This document shows positions 56,938 through 57,613 of a stretch of DNA of 57,613 nt, one piece after another. The notes under the pieces are model-generated. The model ran no database searches. It saw only the letters and a list, made by a program, of their open reading frames with translations, and was not told the DNA's origin. How positions within the stretch are numbered: position 1 is the stretch's first letter; every line of letters starts with the position of its first letter. Source of the DNA: Burkholderia sp. H160 (lineage in GTDB: Bacteria; Pseudomonadota; Gammaproteobacteria; Burkholderiales; Burkholderiaceae); NCBI GenBank assembly GCA_000173575.1, contig ABYL01000037.1:1-57613 (forward strand), written 5' to 3'. A program made the position numbers and the translations under genes.

Positions 56938-57613
56938 ATGATAGTCCGCGCGCCGCATCTGAACAGGGGCTCGCACGGCATCGACCGTGCTCCCGATTCC
57001 GGCAACTGGACCGTGCGCGACTCGGTAATCGATTTCGCGCGCCGCGTGGGCATGACGTCGATCTTCGCGAACCCAGGTTCAACTGAGTTGCCAATGTTCC
57101 GCGATTTTCCCGCCGATTTCCGCTACGTGCTCGGCCTGCAGGAAGCCGTTGTCGTTGGTATGGCCGACGGCTACGCGCAGGCCAGCGGCAATGCGGCGCT
57201 CGTCAACCTGCACTCGGCAGCGGGCGTAGGCAACGCGATGGGCAACATCTTCACGGCGTTCCGCAACCGCACGCCACTCGTGATCACCGCGGGCCAGCAG
57301 GCTCGCTCGATTCTGCCGTTTGACCCGTTCCTCGCTGCTACCCAGGCAACAGATCTGCCGAAACCGTATGTCAAGTGGAGCATCGAGCCTGCGCGCGCGC
57401 AGGATGTGCCGCTCGCGATCGCGCGTGCCTATTACACCGCCATGCAGGAGCCGCGTGGTCCCGTCTTTGTGTCGATTCCCGTGGACGACTGGGATCAGCC
57501 AGCCGAGCCGGTTCCCGAGCGCGCCCTCGCGCATACGACGCGCCCGGAGCCGTCGATGCTCGCACGCATCGGCGCGGCGCTCGATGCATGTGAGCGACCG
57601 GCCTTGTGGCGGC
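56938..57613 (+). CDS. benzoylformate-decarboxylase-like TPP enzyme (3' end outside window)
   Basis: 225 codons are visible before the window ends. The N-terminal pyrimidine-binding domain of thiamine-diphosphate enzymes is clear: ANPGSTELPMF near residue 47, catalytic Glu in VLGLQEAVVVGMADGYAQASG near 76, and VNLHSAAGVGNAMGN near 96 with the His known to act in benzoylformate decarboxylase. It would turn a 2-oxo arylacetate into an aldehyde and CO2. GAGAGGAG ribosome site 8 bases before the ATG. Acetolactate-synthase-like or oxalyl-CoA-type relatives are less likely, given the SerAla/His pattern. Confidence 0.87.
   Translation, partial: MIVRAPHLNRGSHGIDRAPDSGNWTVRDSVIDFARRVGMTSIFANPGSTELPMFRDFPADFRYVLGLQEAVVVGMADGYAQASGNAALVNLHSAAGVGNAMGNIFTAFRNRTPLVITAGQQARSILPFDPFLAATQATDLPKPYVKWSIEPARAQDVPLAIARAYYTAMQEPRGPVFVSIPVDDWDQPAEPVPERALAHTTRPEPSMLARIGAALDACERPALWR

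Overview
The window looks like a chromosomal segment of a Burkholderiaceae bacterium, most likely Paraburkholderia or Burkholderia. This is inferred from the high GC content, strongly GC-ending codons, and the gene types: a DUF4148 secreted protein, TctD/TctE-like two-component systems, monomeric NADP-isocitrate dehydrogenase, Gram-negative porin, LivJ-type binding protein, and a full set of 3-hydroxyphenylpropionate catabolic genes. No rRNA, tRNA, insertion sequence, CRISPR array or replication origin was recognised. Both ends are cut: the first gene lacks its 5' part and the last lacks its 3' part.

Layout. 0-1 kb: the C-terminal end of a probable polymorphic toxin, followed by a DUF4279 protein that is a candidate immunity partner. 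1.2-3.3 kb: squalene/phytoene synthase, a small exported protein and a DUF4148 protein. 3.4-5.6 kb (minus): a membrane-anchored TPR protein followed by a 3TM-type holin whose frame is broken at a run of five C (plus strand). 5.9-14.3 kb: a complete NitT/TauT-type ABC importer (minus), then a divergent locus of response regulator, kinase, second binding protein, kinase, response regulator. The second binding protein is a close paralogue of the importer's and lies between the two kinase genes. 14.4-23.4 kb: mhpR and the divergent operon mhpA-B-D-F-E-T-C, enough to take 3-(3-hydroxyphenyl)propionate to succinate, pyruvate and acetyl-CoA. An IclR-type palindrome lies between mhpR and mhpA. 23.5-24.2 kb: a mazEF-type toxin-antitoxin pair with its own repeats upstream. 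24.6-27.2 kb: monomeric icd and a small conserved protein.

27.6-33.2 kb: a DASS anion transporter, a LysR regulator and a divergent CitMHS transporter - AtuA/DUF1446 - AtuA-C-like unit, which looks like an organic-acid uptake and breakdown locus of unknown substrate. 33.3-37.2 kb: a GntR/FadR regulator, an ACS-family transporter and glucarate dehydratase, i.e. an aldarate uptake module. 37.6-41.1 kb: a family-3 glycoside hydrolase lipoprotein and a PpiC-type prolyl isomerase with less GC-biased codon use. 41.1-44.1 kb: a DHA2 drug-efflux type MFS protein and a divergent porin. 44.1-44.7 kb: no convincing protein gene, but a minus-strand promoter and terminator that could bound a small RNA. 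44.7-47.9 kb: dienelactone hydrolase, AraC regulator and an M20 amidase/carbamoylase. 47.9-52.4 kb: Ogt, a leucine-rich-repeat protein kinase whose stop overlaps the start of a periplasmic sugar-binding protein, a LysE exporter and a Nudix hydrolase. 52.7-53.9 kb: a branched-chain amino acid binding protein with its own terminator. 54.1-57.6 kb: MarR, MFS, SDR and a benzoylformate-decarboxylase-like enzyme cut by the window end, probably an aromatic 2-oxo acid pathway.

The most interesting parts are the mirror-image two-component/binding-protein locus, the LRR-kinase coupled to a periplasmic binding protein, the possible small RNA at 44.3-44.5 kb, a probable sliding-clamp motif at the end of Ogt, and the broken holin frame.
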